The translations under genes and the position numbers were made by a program. A DNA stretch of 64,000 nucleotides. It comes from Vibrio cidicii (lineage in GTDB: Bacteria > Pseudomonadota > Gammaproteobacteria > Enterobacterales > Vibrionaceae). The stretch spans positions 1,178,001-1,242,000 of the forward strand of contig NZ_CP046803.1 in assembly GCF_009763805.1 (NCBI RefSeq), in the 5' to 3' direction. The first letter of the stretch is position 1. Each line of letters begins with the position of its first letter. The notes under the pieces are model-generated. The model was given only the letters and a program-made list of their open reading frames with translations. It did not search any database and had not been told where the DNA came from. Below are positions 30,139-37,238 of this stretch, one piece after another.

Positions 30139-30681
30139 CTACCAGTAAACAGGATTTGCTATCGCTTCTAAGCATGTGGGTTTACCGCTGATCGGGGTGA
30201 TCGCTTTCCCTGTTAACGATTGAGCAAGCCAACCTTCAGGATAGGACAAAGTCAATGGTGCTTGAATCCTCTCTTCATCAATCGCAGTAAATCCGACTTT
30301 GGAGTAAAAGCGAATATCGCCGTAGGTCATAACAATACTGACACCTTTTGCTTTTAACGTCTCTAATCCAAAACGGATCAGAGCTTGTCCAATGCCTTGA
30401 CCGTGCCATTTCGTTGCCACCGCTACTGGCGCGAGAAGAAACACGTTTTCCTCATTAGGAAATGAGAGCTTGGAGAAAAGGATGCTGCCGACAACGCGTT
30501 GGTGGTCATCACATGCGACAAACACGAAAAGATCATCTTCTTGAAGGGGTTGGCTGAGAAAATCGGAGACCAGCTTTCCGATCACAGTGCCTTCTTCTGA
30601 TCCTTCAGAATCAGAAAAGGTGTTTTGGAACAGGTTGATAATCTCTGGTTTTTGTTGTGATTTGTATAAAGAAAAATTCAT
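30139..30681 (-). CDS. GNAT-family N-acetyltransferase
   Basis: 180 residues. The acetyl-CoA loop is seen as PVAVATKWHGQGIGQALI (about residues 90-107), followed by GDIRFYSKVGF, the usual beta-strand 5 and helix 4 region of YhbS-like enzymes. The acceptor is unknown. It starts 10 bp after the stop of the MerR-methyltransferase gene, so the two form an operon and probably act on, or respond to, the same compound. Confidence 0.88.
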   Translation of the reverse strand: MNFSLYKSQQKPEIINLFQNTFSDSEGSEEGTVIGKLVSDFLSQPLQEDDLFVFVACDDHQRVVGSILFSKLSFPNEENVFLLAPVAVATKWHGQGIGQALIRFGLETLKAKGVSIVMTYGDIRFYSKVGFTAIDEERIQAPLTLSYPEGWLAQSLTGKAITPISGKPTCLEAIANPVYW

Positions 30682-30691
30682 TCTTGAGTCT

Positions 30692-31870
30692 CTAGTGGTT
30701 AAGTTTCAAAACAAAGTACTGATAAGTAAAATCTTTGGCAGCACTTCGTTCATAGATAGCAATCTCCTTTTCTATGTCAGACAAGGCTTGGGAGTTTGTC
30801 AGCCGAAGTTTTAACTCTTGGACGCGGTTTTGCAGCGGTAACCAGTAGTTTTGCCATGCATCGATGCCTAATGAGAAATGCTCCATCACTTCATACCCCA
30901 GCTTTTTGAAAAGCTTGATTCGAGAAGGTATCGATTGGATATCTGGGTATTCGGATTGCCAAAATTGTTGAGCTTCCGGTTCTGGATTCTCAGTGAGCCA
31001 GACCAAATCACTGACCATCAAGATGCCGTTATCGGCTAAAAAAGGTTTCCACTGCTTGAGTGCTTTCTCCATACCCATGATGTAAACACAGCCTTCAGCC
31101 CAAATCGCATCAAAACTTTTCGCGGCAAAAGGGAGTGCGGTCATGGAACCCAAGACTGGGGATATCCGCTCTTTCCATGGCGAGTGCTGGCGTTGCTTCT
31201 CAAGTTGTTCAATCGCGATGGGTTCATTATCGACAGCAGTAATGTGCGCCGAACTGTTTTCTGCCAGCAGGAGAGTTGAAAGGCCCGTTCCGCAGCCGAC
31301 ATCGAGGATATGCTGCATGCTTTGTATCGACATCAAGGAAATGGCTTTTAAGGTATCTTGCTCGCTACCGGGGCTCCAGCGTTGCAAAGTGGCAAAAACT
31401 GTCATGAAATCTTGCATATAGCTGTCATGTTCATTCATATCTTTCGATAACCATTTTAATCGGAGCGCCTCTTTTTCACTGTAACCTTGCGTGTTGAGCC
31501 AGATTAAGTAAGCGTTTGGCGCATGTTTACTGAGAGAGTGGTGTAACTCTCTTTGTGGACGTTCGCCGAGCAAGGCTAAAAGCAACTCACGAGCGCGAAC
31601 TTTTTTCTCAATTTCATCATCGAGTTGGCTTAAACGACTTTCCAATAGGCTTCGGTCTAGTTTCGCCTGTAAGCACTCTTCACACTCTTTTAATGAAAGC
31701 CCCGCACTCTGAAGCTGTTGGATAAGAAACAGTTGCTGCAGATCACTCTCGCTGTAGTAGCGATAGCCATTGTCAATACGTTGCCCCCGAATCAATCCTA
31801 ATTTCTCGTAGTAAAGTAGTGTGGTTCGAGAGAGCCCCGCCTTGACCGCTAATTCTGAAATTAAATACAT
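30692..31870 (-). CDS. MerR-type regulator fused to a SAM-dependent methyltransferase
   Basis: 392 residues. Residues 1-70 are a MerR winged helix (MYLISELAVKAGLSRTTLLYYEKLGLI). A coiled-coil dimerisation helix covers about 72-105. Residues about 165-390 form a class I methyltransferase with the SAM-binding motif HILDVGCGTGLSTLLLAE, an acidic motif II (ITAVDNEP) and FDAIWAEGCVYIMG. In ordinary MerR proteins the C-terminal part is a small effector-binding domain; here an enzyme replaces it. The gene has its own MerR-like promoter upstream (19-bp spacer). What is methylated is unknown; the substrate could also be the inducer. Confidence 0.9.
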   Translation of the reverse strand: MYLISELAVKAGLSRTTLLYYEKLGLIRGQRIDNGYRYYSESDLQQLFLIQQLQSAGLSLKECEECLQAKLDRSLLESRLSQLDDEIEKKVRARELLLALLGERPQRELHHSLSKHAPNAYLIWLNTQGYSEKEALRLKWLSKDMNEHDSYMQDFMTVFATLQRWSPGSEQDTLKAISLMSIQSMQHILDVGCGTGLSTLLLAENSSAHITAVDNEPIAIEQLEKQRQHSPWKERISPVLGSMTALPFAAKSFDAIWAEGCVYIMGMEKALKQWKPFLADNGILMVSDLVWLTENPEPEAQQFWQSEYPDIQSIPSRIKLFKKLGYEVMEHFSLGIDAWQNYWLPLQNRVQELKLRLTNSQALSDIEKEIAIYERSAAKDFTYQYFVLKLNH

Positions 31871-31905
31871 GTTTGATCTGACCTCAAGAGGCTGAAGATG
31901 TGGTT

Positions 31906-31936
31906 AGTATGAACTGTAGAGCTATAGACAGGTCAA
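31906..31936 (-). promoter_or_regulatory. MerR-type promoter with 19-bp spacer
   Basis: On the minus strand TTGACC (31936-31931) and CATACT (31911-31906) are separated by exactly 19 bp, the over-long spacing that MerR activators remodel. The spacer holds a partial dyad (CTGT...ACAG within ACCTGTCTATAGCTCTACAG). It lies about 36 bp upstream of the fusion gene, implying autoregulation. Confidence 0.65.
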
Positions 31937-32063
31937 GCAGCATTGAGCAATTTTTTACGTACACAGTCAGCCTAGTGAGCGGATCTTTCCTCATGATTGA
32001 GATAGTATTTTGCGAGAAATCGCGCATAATTCTGCTATCCAACACTCACAGAAGAAATGACTT

Positions 32064-32444
32064 ATGACTGATTTCCAATATTACTTTCACCCACTGCCTT
32101 GTTTTAACTGTAAAAAAACTACCGTCAGCACGGATCTGGGTTGGTTAACGGCAGCGATGAAAGAGGATGTGTTAGCGCAAGTGGCCGTAATTACTGCACA
32201 AGACAATGTGGAACCTGATCTGGCGGTCAACGTGACTTGTACCAAAGAAGAAGCGCGTGATTACTTGTTGCTTAACTTCTACGGCTACTCAGAAGAAGAG
32301 CTGGTGGATCAAGTGGAAGAAGAAGATGAACAAGAAGTTGCGGCTGAAATCGCCGATCTCACCGCAGAAGGTAACGAGACAATCGTGTTCGAACACGAAA
32401 TTGCCCTACAAAGTTGTACCGATTGCGATAGGGATAGTGAGTGA
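32064..32444 (+). CDS. Hypothetical acidic protein with two CxxC pairs
   Basis: 126 residues. A cysteine pair near the N-terminus (PCFNCKKTT) and one at the C-terminus (SCTDCDRD) could together bind a zinc ion. Between them lies a strongly acidic stretch (VDQVEEEDEQEVAAEIADL). No signal peptide or membrane segment. The family is not recognised. It is flanked by its own terminator and is monocistronic. Confidence 0.65.
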   Translation: MTDFQYYFHPLPCFNCKKTTVSTDLGWLTAAMKEDVLAQVAVITAQDNVEPDLAVNVTCTKEEARDYLLLNFYGYSEEELVDQVEEEDEQEVAAEIADLTAEGNETIVFEHEIALQSCTDCDRDSE

Positions 32445-32499
32445 CACGGAGCGAAATGAGTTAGCTTAAACGCGCTTTTCAGTTCAAAAAATAGAAAAT

Positions 32500-32526
32500 C
32501 CCTCAACGTTGGTTGGGGGTTTTTTG
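32500..32526 (+). terminator. Terminator after the CxxC protein gene
   Basis: CCCTCAAC/GTTGGGGG stem followed by TTTTTTG. Confidence 0.75.
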
Positions 32527-32679
32527 TTTCTAGAGCAGAGCCTTAAATCTCGCTCCACACTATTTCCTCGTTAATGTGGCGCATAGCTGACGTTGTACAA
32601 ATTTGTTGCTAAGCTATTGGTCAGACCAGATAAGGTCATGGATGAAATGCCTAACTAAAGGCAATAAAGGGAAATTTTG

Positions 32680-33471
32680 GTGAGATTACATACAATTCAA
32701 GGCTACATCCAGATCATGTATTTGGCGGAATATCCTGACAAACTGATGCTCTTGGATGGAGCAAGCCGGGCCGATATTCCCTATCTTAAGCAGTTTATTG
32801 AGCACGAGTTGGGAAAATCATTCTCCGACCTCAAAGTGGTGGTGGTGACGCACATGCATCCGGATCACGCGGGTGGAGCCCATCTTCTGCGACGTTTGAC
32901 AGGGTGCAAACTGGTTTCGGCTGACAAAACGCACGATTGGTATCACGGCTGGGATGGATTTTTGATGCATTTAACCGATCTAGCGCTAGCACGTTGGATG
33001 GCTAACCGACTGAAAAAGCCAAGGCGTAATCTTTGGTATTCGAGACGGCTTAAACCGGACTACCGCTTGTGTGACGGTCAAGCGATTCCGGGCTTTGAAG
33101 ATTGGCAAATATTAGAAACGCCGGGGCATACCGATCGCGACCTATCGGTCTATCATCCTCAGCAAGATATTCTCTATGTCGCCGATTTAATGGTGGAAGT
33201 GAAAAAGCATCTGATTGCGCCTTTTCCAGTTTTTCATCCCAATAAGTATCGTGCATCGCTTAAGCGAGTGTTCGAAATGCAGCCGAAAATGCTACTTGCT
33301 GCGCATGGTGGACAAGTCGTATTTGATGAGGTTGCTTATCAGCACATTCTGAATACCGCACCGCGTAGCCCTGCAACACATTGGCGGGTAACGAAAGTTA
33401 AGCTGAGAGGGTTAGTTGGTTCGATAGGGCGTTTTGCTGTTGGCAGCAAGAAAGGTAGTAAAAGAGAGTGA
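32680..33471 (+). CDS. Metallo-beta-lactamase-fold hydrolase
   Basis: About 263 residues. The metal site THMHPDHAGG (HxHxDH) is complete, with later histidines in ETPGHTDRDLSVY and LAAHGG and an aspartate in VADLMVE. The GTG at 32680 (or the TTG at 32677) is the start; AAAGGG lies 8-10 bases upstream. There is no signal peptide, so it is cytosolic. Such proteins are glyoxalase II-like or quinolinase-like hydrolases; the substrate is unknown. Confidence 0.82.
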   Translation: MRLHTIQGYIQIMYLAEYPDKLMLLDGASRADIPYLKQFIEHELGKSFSDLKVVVVTHMHPDHAGGAHLLRRLTGCKLVSADKTHDWYHGWDGFLMHLTDLALARWMANRLKKPRRNLWYSRRLKPDYRLCDGQAIPGFEDWQILETPGHTDRDLSVYHPQQDILYVADLMVEVKKHLIAPFPVFHPNKYRASLKRVFEMQPKMLLAAHGGQVVFDEVAYQHILNTAPRSPATHWRVTKVKLRGLVGSIGRFAVGSKKGSKRE

Positions 33472-33491
33472 GGAGGAGAAAATCTCCTCCT
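33471..33491. terminator. Short perfect hairpin between convergent genes
   Basis: AGGAGGAGA pairs with TCTCCTCCT across a 3-nt loop between the convergent hydrolase and RimB-like genes. No clear T-run, so termination is uncertain. Confidence 0.4.
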
Positions 33492-33498
33492 ATTCAAC

Positions 33499-33927
33499 TC
33501 AAGAGGCTAATACGTGAGACTGACTTGGGTCCACTAGGACTTTATCTGACATGCCTTGGCGGCCCAACAACATCATGTAGGTCATATCTTGACGGTTACT
33601 AAGGGTGATCTCAATCGGCCACTCTTGGTCTCCCATCCGCAATAGGGTTTCGATCACACAGCGGTGTTCAAAGGTTCCGTTGGAAGATTTCACTTTTCTG
33701 CATGCTTTAAGAGGCGCACTGCAACGCACAATTTTTTCCAAATGATAGACATCAGGATGAAGGTCAAACTCGACATACTTTCTGCCTTTCTTTCTCAGAC
33801 AAAGCAGATTATCAACGTGCAGAGAAGAAGTCTGCGCGCCAGTATCAATTCGTGTCTCTAAGTGAGTAATCCCTAACTCTGGTAAGCAGACAGCTTCAGT
33901 ATTTCCGATGATCAATTTCTGAGTCAT
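33499..33927 (-). CDS. RimB-like ATP-dependent zinc protease (PF05618 type)
   Basis: 142 residues. The retropepsin-like motif RIDTGAQTSSLHVD is clear, with MLLGRQGMSDKVLVDPS near the C-terminus. In Pseudomonas the equivalent protein RimB processes poly-glutamate tails added by RimK to ribosomal protein S6. Here the gene lies 65 bp downstream of rimK on the same strand, which supports the same role. No signal peptide. Confidence 0.82.
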   Translation of the reverse strand: MTQKLIIGNTEAVCLPELGITHLETRIDTGAQTSSLHVDNLLCLRKKGRKYVEFDLHPDVYHLEKIVRCSAPLKACRKVKSSNGTFEHRCVIETLLRMGDQEWPIEITLSNRQDMTYMMLLGRQGMSDKVLVDPSQSHVLAS

Positions 33928-33992
33928 TGTATATATCCAAGCTTGCTACGCAATTTTAAGTATAGTGAAAGGCTCGCTTTCACCGCGGATGA

Positions 33993-34899
33993 TTATCCTT
34001 TGCCTCGTGTGCGATTGGCATTTGGCTTCGCGTTCTTTTCGATAAACTCATAGATCATGCCTGCGATGTCCTTTTGCGTGGCTTTTTCGATCCCTTCTAG
34101 GCCGGGAGAAGAGTTCACTTCCATGACCACTGGGCCGTTTTTCGACTGGAGAATGTCCACACCACAAAGGTTCAGTCCCATTGCTTTGGCCGCATTGATC
34201 GCGGTCGCACGCTCTTCTTTGTTCAGACGAATCAGTTGCGCCGTTCCACCACGGTGTAGATTGGAGCGGAAACTCACCCTCTTTCGCCTGACGCTTCATC
34301 GCGGCGATGACTTTGTTCCCCACCACAAAACAGCGAATATCAGCGCCTTTGGCTTCTTCGATAAACTCTTGCACCATGATGTTGGCTTTCAGTCCCATAA
34401 AGGCTTCGATAACGCTCTCTGCCGCTTTGCTGGTTTCAGCCAATACCACGCCGATGCCTTGAGTGCCTTCAAGAAGTTTGATCACCAGCGGGGCTCCACC
34501 AACGTTTTTGATCACGTCTTGGATGTTGTCTGGATGATGTGCAAAACCAGTGCGTGGTAAGCCAATGCCTTTGCGCGATAACAACTGCAAAGAACGCAGT
34601 TTGTCGCGCGAACGGCTAATGGCGACCGATTCGTTGATACAGAAGGTTCCCATCATTTCAAACTGGCGAACCACTGCAGTACCGTAGAAGGTGACTGAAG
34701 CGCCAATGCGTGGAATGACAGCGTCATACTCCGGCAATTCTTCACCCTTGTAGCGAATCTTAGGGTTGTTGCTCGTAATGTCCATATAGCAGTGCAACGT
34801 GTCGATGACATCCACTTGGTGTCCACGTGCTTCACCAGCCTGCTTTAAGCGAGTGGTGGAATATAGACTCTCATTACGAGAAAGAATAGCAATACGCAT
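33993..34899 (-). CDS. rimK: Ribosomal protein S6-L-glutamate ligase RimK, frameshifted
   Basis: 301 residues when corrected. ATP-grasp enzyme: N-terminal [15 protein letters not shown], glycine-rich loop [13 protein letters not shown] (about 141-153), metal-binding C-terminal end [18 protein letters not shown]. The break is at GAAAC 34269-34273; deleting a base gives [14 protein letters not shown], the conserved catalytic segment of RimK. Adds glutamate residues to the C-terminus of S6. AAGGAAATGCC precedes the ATG. Heads a likely two-gene unit with the RimB-like protease. Confidence 0.92.
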
Positions 34900-35521
34900 G
34901 GCATTTCCTTAGTAAGTCATGACCAATTTCAAATCATTTAAGAATAAAGCGAACGGGTTTAAATGATGTGACATACCCCTTAAATAACGCGGGCAAAAAC
35001 CATTCGTTCACACGATTCAGGATTGTGGTAGAACACCACATCGTTTTTGAGGTGCGCACCTTAGATTTTTTTAACTAGCGATGAAAACGAAAAAAACTCA
35101 TCGTAAGGACAAAAATATTCTATCAACGTGGCATCCCTTACGGCTAATGATTGTCAAGTGAAAAAGGCGTCGGATATTAGAAAAATTGGTTATGGTAGCG
35201 TGAGTTACAACTGGTCCGATTAGACTTCTGGCCGTCTGAAGTAGTTTATAAGCGGATGATGCAACAAGTGGCTAGCTACCTGTTTAGTAATAATAGAAGA
35301 GGGAACAAATTTGGTGCGATTGTTTTTCTTCTATCTATGTTCTTAGATAGGAGTGACAGTGCGTAGTCGGTAATCGATCTCGCCAAACAGCCCACCTCAT
35401 TTCTTGAACGTTTATTAACCATTGGTAGCAACTTAATCGATCTCGATAAGGTTCTCTAGGACTGAAGGTTGAAAATGTGCAAAAACACAACTTTTTGTGC
35501 AGCGATCTTGCTGGCGGGATA
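34900..35521. other. Gene-free intergenic stretch
   Basis: About 620 bp between the rimK start and the csrB terminator with no convincing ORF. It contains the rimK promoter region and a short palindrome (GGTGCGCACC near 35050). I see nothing else I can support. Confidence 0.5.
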
Positions 35522-35812
35522 AAATAAAACCCCGCCTGGTTTCCCAGACGGGGCTTATTCTCTTTCGCAGCAATCCAGCTACTGATAGTGCTCCCTGCAT
35601 CTATCCATGATATTGGCTAAATCCTTTAACCTAATCCTTGTTACATCGCCTTCCTAGCGGTGTCCTTGCTGGCCTGTCATCCTGACGGGCGTAACTCTAT
35701 CCCAGAGTGTCACTTCCTTGCTGATAACTCATCCTAAGTCATCAAATCTTCATCCTGAAGATACCCAATCCTTTAGGCTTTGTCCTGTTCCCGCCAACAT
35801 CCTGTTGACGGA
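35522..35812 (-). ncRNA. csrB: CsrB-family regulatory RNA
   Basis: About 290 nt on the minus strand. It carries at least 16 GGA triplets, most in AGGA or CAGGATG context, spread at the spacing typical of CsrB/CsrC RNAs that sequester the translational regulator CsrA (for example CAGGATGTTG, CAGGACAA, TCAGGATGAAG, TTAGGATGAG, TCAGGATGACA). It ends in a strong terminator, CCCCGTCTGG/CCAGGCGGGG followed by TTTTATTTTA (35554-35521). A sigma-70 promoter and a VarA/GacA-type site lie upstream. There is no ORF on this strand. End points are inferred to within about 10 nt. Confidence 0.88.
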
Positions 35813-35815
35813 CCT

Positions 35816-35844
35816 AGTATTGATTTTTTACGTAACGCTGACAA
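35816..35844 (-). promoter_or_regulatory. Putative csrB promoter
   Basis: TTGTCA (35844-35839) and AATACT (35821-35816) with 17 bp between them, about 7 nt before the inferred start of the RNA. Confidence 0.55.
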
Positions 35845-35969
35845 TTGCTGTTGTGGAAAATAATTAGAGAGAAAAAATGCCATTTGAAAAAAAATTATAT
35901 AAAAACAATAGTTTGTGGCTTTTATTGGTTGTGGTCTTAGCTGAGAATAGTAGAAAGGCTTACATCTCT

Positions 35970-35987
35970 TGTAAGAGATCTCGCACA
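35970..35987 (-). promoter_or_regulatory. VarA/GacA/UvrY-type activator site upstream of csrB
   Basis: TGTGCGAGATCTCTTACA on the minus strand fits the TGTAAG-N6-CTTACA consensus with two mismatches in the left half. It lies about 160 bp upstream of the csrB start, the position used by UvrY-family regulators. Confidence 0.6.
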
Positions 35988-36303
35988 AAGTTGATGGCCA
36001 AAGTCGTTATTAACCTTTTTGCTTCTATGGAAAAAATGCTTCGGCAGTCACACTCATCGTCGATGAATGAATGCGGAGTGGGTGTGCCGTTATTAAAAAT
36101 GAGGCTGTTGGACTGGCATGACAATTGTGTGAGTTTTAATCATCAGGAAAGCGGAACAAAATTGCCATTTTTCTGTCATATGAGCTGAGTAGATTAGAAG
36201 TTGCCATGACAATAGGTACCATCAGGGTTCAAAAAATGAGTTGCAACTTTTGGTGATTTGTCATTAACTTGTGAAGTTACTCACAGCCAAAGTCGAGGTT
36301 ACC

Positions 36304-36360
36304 CGATATGTTATCGGAGCAAATAAACCTCAGAGAAAATAGATAAGCCTATATTTAGGC
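36304..36360 (+). promoter_or_regulatory. Two small stem-loops before the 28-codon ORF
   Basis: CCGATA/TATCGG at about 36304-36318 and GCCTA/TAGGC at about 36346-36360, the latter ending shortly before AAGGAG. They could be leader structure or a short transcript. The stretch 35988-36303 shows nothing I can support. Confidence 0.35.
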
Positions 36361-36381
36361 AGATAATTTAAGGAGATTGCT

Positions 36382-36468
36382 ATGAGAAAAGTGAGAAGAG
36401 CTCAGCTTCATCGCATCCGTATCCAATATTGGAAAGATGTGAAAGATGCATCTAAAAAATCTTGCTAA
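36382..36468 (+). CDS. 28-residue basic small protein
   Basis: ATG at 36382 is preceded by an excellent AAGGAG site with 6-7 nt spacing. The product MRKVRRAQLHRIRIQYWKDV... ends KSC. It has five Arg and five Lys among 28 residues and could form an amphipathic or nucleic-acid/membrane-binding helix. It lies in the gap between csrB and yggL, on the opposite strand from both. No family is recognised. The ribosome-binding site is the main support. Confidence 0.5.
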   Translation: MRKVRRAQLHRIRIQYWKDVKDASKKSC

Positions 36469-36520
36469 GTAGTTAAAACCGTAAACCGTTAAGTCAATAC
36501 CGTAATAAATCAGTCATACC

Positions 36521-36569
36521 AAAAAATCGAGCTGGCGTTGGGACGAGTGATCCCCACAACTGCCAGCTC
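36521..36569 (-). terminator. Terminator of yggL
   Basis: GAGCTGGC (36529) pairs with GCCAGCTC (36562) with further pairing inside. On the minus strand it is followed by ATTTTTTGG. It lies 70 bp after the yggL stop. Confidence 0.7.
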
Positions 36570-36638
36570 AAATATCTCTTCATCTAGTCAGTTTTATCTC
36601 ACCAGAATCCGATTTTGTATCAAGATCTTAAATAGATC

Positions 36639-36978
36639 TTACAAGTAGTTTGCGTCAGCTAGCTCGCTTGCTAGAACCGATTTGACTTCTGCACGTGCGT
36701 TTAGCCATTCAAGCACTTGCGCTTTTTGCTCTTCTGTCGCGCTTGCGTAACGCTCTTTAGCACAAACGAATCCTTCGAAATGTTCTAGACCACCGCCGCC
36801 AAAACACAAACCCAACGCATCGATGAAATCAATGAAATCATCGACAAAAACGTCATAGCGATCAAAGTCGTGGATGTCGGTTTCACAGCTGATTTCGAAA
36901 CCAAGAATAGCGAAACTCGCCTAAAAACAGTTTTTTGCGAAGACGACGGTTTTTGTTTTCCACTTTATCTAGTTTCAT
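36639..36978 (-). CDS. yggL: YggL/DUF469 family protein, frameshifted
   Basis: 112 residues when corrected. The family start NRRLRKKLFLGEF is followed, after removal of one base at GAAAC 36912-36916, by AILGFEISCETD and then VFVDDFIDFIDALGLCFGGGGLEHFEGFV, with a C-terminal WLNARAEVKSVLASELADANYL. YggL is a small ribosome-associated protein that binds the 50S subunit in E. coli. The strong family match on both sides of the break shows that the gene is normally intact. Confidence 0.82.
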
Positions 36979-37170
36979 TATGTTCTCTCGCTAGGGTTGT
37001 AATGATAAAAAGCCCATACTGCAAAAACCACTGAGTATGCTTTGCTTGTTCAGGCGTGCGTCTTTATAACGTTGTTTGTCCTAGAAACCAAAGACTATTG
37101 CGCTTATTCGCTTCTAATTGACTAATTCATAACATTTATTCAAACAAATCTTCATAAAGATAGACAAAAT

Positions 37171-37188
37171 TTGTCATTTTTCTATCTC
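37171..37188 (+). promoter_or_regulatory. Weak Pho-box-like sequence
   Basis: TTGTCATTTTTCTATCTC matches the first CTGTCAT half of the Pho box well and the second half poorly. It lies 50 bp upstream of a PhoX-type gene, which makes it plausible. Confidence 0.3.
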
Positions 37189-37238
37189 ATGATGTTCCCC
37201 GCTCAACTCTAATTATTAACACTTGGGACAATAAACTT

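Noticed and set aside
35476..35500. Apparent hairpin GTGCAAAAACACAACTTTTTGTGC near csrB
   Set aside because: The arms are a mirror-like match and not an inverted complement, so no stable stem forms.
35877..36188. 103-codon open frame on the plus strand over the csrB upstream region
   Set aside because: It covers the VarA/GacA-like site and csrB promoter region, has no ribosome-binding site and an unusual residue composition. Better read as regulatory DNA.
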